The notes below the pieces were generated by a model. The model was not told the DNA's origin, searched no databases, and saw nothing but the letters and a program-made list of their open reading frames with translations. A stretch of 64,000 nucleotides of DNA from Bubalus kerabau (Eukaryota; Chordata; Mammalia; Artiodactyla; Bovidae). A program made the translations under genes and the position numbers. Below are positions 59,540 through 64,000 of this stretch, one piece after another. Numbering within the stretch: the first letter of the stretch is position 1; each line of letters begins with the position of its first letter. The stretch is from the NCBI RefSeq assembly GCF_029407905.1, contig NC_073637.1, positions 49,848,501-49,912,500 on the forward strand, in the 5' to 3' direction.

Positions 59540-59906
59540 GCTGCTGCTGCTGCTAAGTCACTTCAGTCTTGTCCAACTCTGTGCGACCCCATAGATGGCA
59601 GCCCACCAGGCTCCCCTGTCCCTGGGATTCTACAGGCAAGAACGTTGGAGTGGGTTGCCATTGCCTTCTCCAATGCATGAAAGTGAAAAGTGAAAGTGAA
59701 GTCGCTCAGTCGTGTCCGACTCTTAGCGATCCCATGGACTGCAGCCTACCAGGCTCCTCCGTCCATGGGATTCTCCAGGCAAGAATACTGGAGTGGGTTG
59801 CCATGCCCTCCTCCAGGGGTCTTCCCTACTCAGGGATTGAACCTGCAATGCCAGGTCTCTGGCATTGCAGGCATACTCTTTACTGTTTGAGCCATGAGGG
59901 AAGCCC
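59540..59906 (-). mobile_element. Composite Bov-tA SINE (tRNA head plus two Bov-A units), reverse orientation
   Basis: The plus strand reads (gct)n, cagtcttgtccaactctgtg, the linker gcatgaaagtgaaaagtgaa, a second Bov-A unit, then gtcttccctactcagggatt and the reverse tRNA-like head ending gagccatgagggaagccc. It therefore has a tRNA head followed by two Bov-A monomers. It starts 163 bases after exon 5. A small internal palindrome-like duplication of caatgccaggtctctggcattg is seen in the head region. Confidence 0.93.
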
Positions 59907-60015
59907 GGAAGAGCACCATGGTTATTGGTAAAGTGAGATGAGGTTTGAATACTAATTACCTCTTGTCATTGTAGCTGACAGCTGCCTTGCCGTGTCATTT
60001 TTGCTTTGAGATGGT

Positions 60016-60105
60016 AAATGCCCATGGAGGAGGGGTTTTTTGATGTGGCTCAGCCTTATTAAATGCCCATGGAGGAGGGGTTTTTTGATGTGGCTCAGCC
60101 TTATT
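60016..60105. repeat. Perfect 45 bp tandem duplication
   Basis: The unit begins aaatgcccatggaggagggg and ends tggctcagccttatt. It occurs at 60016-60060 and 60061-60105 without a mismatch, which points to a recent event or an assembly artefact. Confidence 0.95.
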
Positions 60106-60487
60106 TATTGTACACCAACATTAGAGGCTATGGTATTATGTCTGGATACTTAATAATGTGTAGAAGAAAACCAGAAATGCTTGTTTGTTTTACTGTGGCA
60201 CTTGCCCTTGTTCAGATGTAGACTCTGTATAGCAGTAAACTTTCCACTTGAATTTTCAATCAAAATTAGAATTTTCTGAACCTGACACTGGTTTTTGCTC
60301 TCTTAGACAGTGGTGACATAATTTGCCCCATCCTGACTGCCTTAGCTATCTAGTTGCTAAGATACTATTTATTATATTGGTAAAATGCTGACTGAGGTGT
60401 GCCAAAACAGGGTATTTCCTTTATGGAATTAATGTTTCATTTCCCCTCATTTATTGCTTTTAACAAAAATATGAACAGAGTCAAGTA

Positions 60488-60741
60488 TGCTGCTGCTAAG
60501 TCGCATCAGTCATGTCCAACTCCGTGCGACCCCATAGACGGCAGCCCACCAGGCTCCCCCATCCCTGGGATTCTCCAGGCAAGAATACTGGAGTGGGTTG
60601 CCATTTCCTTCTCCAATGCATGAAAGTGAAAAGTGAAAGTGAAGTCGCTCAGTCGTGTCCGACTCTGTGCAACCCCGTGGACTATAGCCCACCAGGCTCC
60701 TCCATCCATGGGATTTTCAAGGCAAGAGTACTGGAGTGGTT
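60488..60741 (-). mobile_element. Bov-A2 SINE, reverse orientation
   Basis: The plus strand reads tgctgctgctaagtcgcatc, gaccccatagacggcagccc, the linker tgcatgaaagtgaaaagtga, and the second monomer to caagagtactggagtggtt. It lacks a few terminal bases and shows no clear target duplication. Confidence 0.92.
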
Positions 60742-63700
60742 CCTCCTAAATGCTCTTTAAGCTTGATGCTAGTGATTGTTCTCTGTGGCGGGAGGAAGCT
60801 ATCAGCAGGTAGCTGTAGGTAAACTATGAATATGCAGTTGCTGAATGAAAAACAGGTGTGTTTTCTTAAAGCAGCCAGCTTGGGACAGAAGCTCAGGTAT
60901 TCATCAGATTTTTAGTTATCCCAGAGAGAAGCTTTACAAAAGAATATACAGGCCTTGTGCTTCCTCAGTGTAAGACAAGTGAGGATGAACCCGGAAGCAC
61001 AGTGTGCCCAGTGCTCTTGTCCATGCACCAGGACAGGTGGGGCTGTGGTTGAAGAACCACCTTCCCATTGCATGAACTCATCACAGAGACCATTGGAAAG
61101 TCTTTACAGGGGAAGGAGATGGAAACTGGATGGTAAACGGAGTGCTAAGTAATACAGCCAGGTTGCAAGGCTCATTTGGCACTATAGAGTATACTGTTTG
61201 ACTGCAAACATACATTCATAATAATCCTTTAATTTGTCTCTTTTAGAAGGTCATATTTTTCTTCATTGCTTTCACAAACACACTTGGCACACCTGTATTT
61301 AAAGCACTGAGCTAAAAACCTTTTTCAACATGCAAGGTTACAATTTGATGTATTAAGTATATAGTTATATAATAATTTTAAATTTACTATGTAAAAGCTT
61401 TTGCTTATATAATTTATGTCTTCACCTTTTCCCAAGCTTCCTTTACTGATCATACAAAACAAATACAGCCCTTCTCTGCTTTCCCATTACCAGTGAGCTG
61501 GTCTGCAATGTCTGTCTGTCCAAAGCAGCATTTACAATAGCCAAGAAACTGTTCCTAGTTCACCATAGCAACTAAGATCAGGACAAATATTTATTTCATT
61601 ATAGTTTTTATCTTCTGTATTTTATGTGAAATAGGAAAAGGCCTTTGCTTTCCATGTGAAGCTATTTAAAAGGGTAAATTGGTATTCCTTTGGGGAGAAA
61701 AAAAAAAGAAGCAACCTTGGAGCTGTGCTTATATTAATGGACTGCTACATTGGCCCGAATTGATAATACTAATTTAAAACACTGAAATGTAACCTTCATG
61801 CCTCTCAAATTTTAATTTCTAACATTAGTAGCACGATGATGTTAATCATCATTTGCCATACAAATTTTTTCTAAGAAACTGCCTCAGAAATCATTCTGAA
61901 GTAGCTCCGTAAACACTTTGCTTGGTCTTGCTTTTCACAACCCATATGTGTATATCAGTTTTTTTATTTACCTGATAAATTTGCTCTATGCTATGAATAA
62001 AACATACTACATTCCCTTTCATTTGAAAAATTCTGATTCTCAATTTTATTAGATGGAAGTTTTGGTATGGTTATTTCATAACAGCCTTTATTAATTTTTA
62101 AAACTGTGTTACACAAGCCTTCAGTTTTTCACACATGAAAAAAAATCTGTTTTTTTTTCCTCTTTAAAAAGTAAACTAAGTGTGGGCATCATACATGAAG
62201 GATAATAAGGACAAATTGACACTGCAGCCAGAGCAGGCCTTTCACTGTGTGTCCTGGTTCACATCTGTTTAAGTTATCTGTTTCCAGTTCTTTGTTTCCT
62301 GGGCAATAAAAGAAAAGACTGTATTATTGAGACTCTGAACAGTAACTCTGTTTCAGTATTCTGGTTGCACTGGTACTGAAAAGATCCCCATAAAGTTGCT
62401 CTTGGTAATGTACCTGATTCCCTGTGAACGTTATCTGTGAAACAGTTCTGTATTATTGTTAATTCCTTTTACCCTACAAGACCTGAACTGTGCAGATTTT
62501 CAAGTATTTCTTGCTGGTTAGGTTTCTGAAGAGCATTCTGGTGATAGACTGTTATGAGATGTTTACAGTCCGCATACCTGTGCTTGCGCTCTTCCACTAT
62601 AACATATGCCTGTATAACACGTGATGGTAGTACTTTACATGAAAGACAGTTTTTGGTGGTGAGGGAAGGTCTGTTCTGGTAGTACCTTTCTTGTTGCTGA
62701 AATCGGTGCAGTCAGACTCCCGGATACAAGATCTGGAAACAAATACTCGATGTTTCTCTGCAGTGGCAGTAATTCTCCTCAGTGGCTTTTTCCTGTCTCT
62801 CTACCCTCTCCTCCATCACCCAGTCAAGGATTGGGGCTGACCTTTCCCTTCTCTGAATTTCTTTGCACTTCAGGATATAAATGACTTATATAACAAATAA
62901 TCCTGTAGTGAATTACAGTATTTCATATTTCTTTGGGCCTCAATTCTTTCACTGGTGAACATGAGAGTTCAGGGTCTCTCTGAAGTCTCATCTGGTCTCT
63001 CTTTTTCTGCACCCTTTTCCCTGAGTATCTCCAGTTCCTCTTTGTACTGATTCTTTTCTGTTACATTTGTTGACTGGCTTTCTCCATTTAAAAAAAATAA
63101 AAAGTTTTTTTTTAAATGCTCGACTCTTGAGAAAAATTGAATGTTAAATCATACAATAAACATGCATAAACCTTTACTTGTATATCTTTGCACCCACTCT
63201 CTTTGTAGACATAAATGGATTCTTCCCTGAACCATTTGAAAGTAAATTACAGACCTGATACTTAACCCCTAAATACTTGAACGTGCATCTCCTAAGAATA
63301 AGTAAGGACATTTAAACTTGTTTAAGCTTCTCTCATCTTAAAAGACGAAGTTCCAAAAAGAACACCTTTTGACCTTGTATCAGTTTATCCATTTCCTTTC
63401 ACCATTTACTTCATTTTTTCCTTTACAAACTTTTTAATAGGATTTTCTGCATGTCACTGTCTGTATTTACTCATTTCCCACTTATCCTAAACACTCAGTG
63501 TTCCATCTATTCTGTGATAGAGTTTTTGCTCAAGCCATACAAGATGACTTTATCACGATACTGCTGGATATGGTAGACTCTTAAGCATTTAATGTGCTGA
63601 TAACAGATTCTTCCTGAAATATTTTGAGTCTAGGATTCTACTACTGGGTTTCTTGTCTTTCTCCACAGTCAGCCTTCCTCTGCTCATCCCTAAATATGTG

Positions 63701-63839
63701 TTCCTTAGGGTCTGTCTTCCTGTATGTGATTCCTGGGGTGATCTCATCTACATCCTTGTCTGTGGCTACCTTCGATCAGGGGCTCATTATTTCTTTTCCT
63801 GATTACTTTCACAGTCTCTTAATTTCCTGCTTCTGACCT
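60742..63839. other. Intron 5 sequence, nothing recognised
   Basis: About 3 kb of unique-looking intronic sequence. A 65-codon frame at 60955-61152 and a 70-codon frame at 63624-63836 show no recognisable features. Confidence 0.5.
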
Positions 63840-64000
63840 TTTCCTCTTTCATTGCAGTTATCTTGCTAAAACTAAAGTGTATGATCACATTACTCCTTTG
63901 CTTAGAATTTTGGCTGAGACCCCTTTGTCCTTAGAATAGAATCCAGACTTCTAGCCCTGGCTTCAAGTTGAGTCTCTGCTGTGTGACTGTTTGCCTCTTC
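63840..64000 (+). repeat. L2 LINE 3' region (runs off the window)
   Basis: The text tgtatgatcacattactcct, ttgcttagaattttggctga, ccctttgtccttagaataga and atccagacttctagccctgg fits the L2 3' region (tcatgtcactcctctgctca ... cagagtaaaagcc). It is cut by the window end. Confidence 0.6.

Larger units (their letters stand above)
59378..64000 (+). other. EIF3H: EIF3H intron 5, 5' part
   Basis: The intron starts with gtaagc and runs past the window end. Poly(T) at about 59407-59424. It holds two Bov-A2-type SINEs in reverse orientation, a 45 bp tandem duplication and an L2 fragment at the far end, listed separately. No further exon is seen; the remaining EIF3H exons must lie downstream. Confidence 0.9.

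Noticed and set aside
1..64000. CRISPR arrays, operons, bacterial or phage genes
   Set aside because: No regularly spaced repeats with unique spacers, no dense coding and no bacterial-type genes; repeat content is clearly ruminant.

Overview
The window is mammalian nuclear DNA from a ruminant, most likely cattle or a close bovid. The evidence is the repeat content: BovB LINEs, Bov-tA and Bov-A2 SINEs and CHR-type SINEs occur throughout, alongside older mammalian repeats (L1M, L2, MIR, MaLR LTRs, hAT elements). The DNA is AT-rich and intronic in character. I see no bacterial or phage features and no CRISPR array.

One protein-coding gene is supported: EIF3H, subunit h of translation initiation factor 3, on the + strand. 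The window holds four internal coding exons, numbered 2-5 by comparison with the known mammalian gene: 6030-6186, 56170-56337, 57882-57981 and 59228-59377. They join in frame (phases 0-1, 1-1, 1-2, 2-2) and give about 191 codons covering most of the MPN domain and the start of the C-terminal half. Exon 1 with the promoter and start codon lies upstream. The last exons and the 3' UTR lie downstream.

Layout: 1-6029 is intron 1 (3' part); 6187-56169 is a roughly 50 kb intron 2 that makes up most of the window; 56338-57881 is intron 3; 57982-59227 is intron 4; 59378-64000 is the start of intron 5. Intron 2 has repeat-rich blocks (6.6-11 kb, 25-36 kb, 44.8-50 kb) and a stretch from about 11 to 20.9 kb with almost no young repeats. 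Four BovB copies carry recognisable reverse transcriptase 3' coding sequence or 3' ends of useful length. One of them (28658-30325) is a complete twin-priming product with its target-site duplication still perfect.

I did not find a new biological system. The best leads are structural. Two 3'-truncated, tail-less tRNA-SINE fragments are flanked by unusually long direct repeats (32 bp at 40429-40567, about 70 bp at 49091-49387). A roughly 150 bp segment of no recognised family occurs twice, 1.5 kb apart. There is a perfect 45 bp tandem duplication at 60016-60105. EIF3H exon 3 is in-frame skippable and has a non-consensus donor. Repeat names come from memory of consensus sequences, and boundaries without a stated target duplication are good to roughly 5-20 bases.
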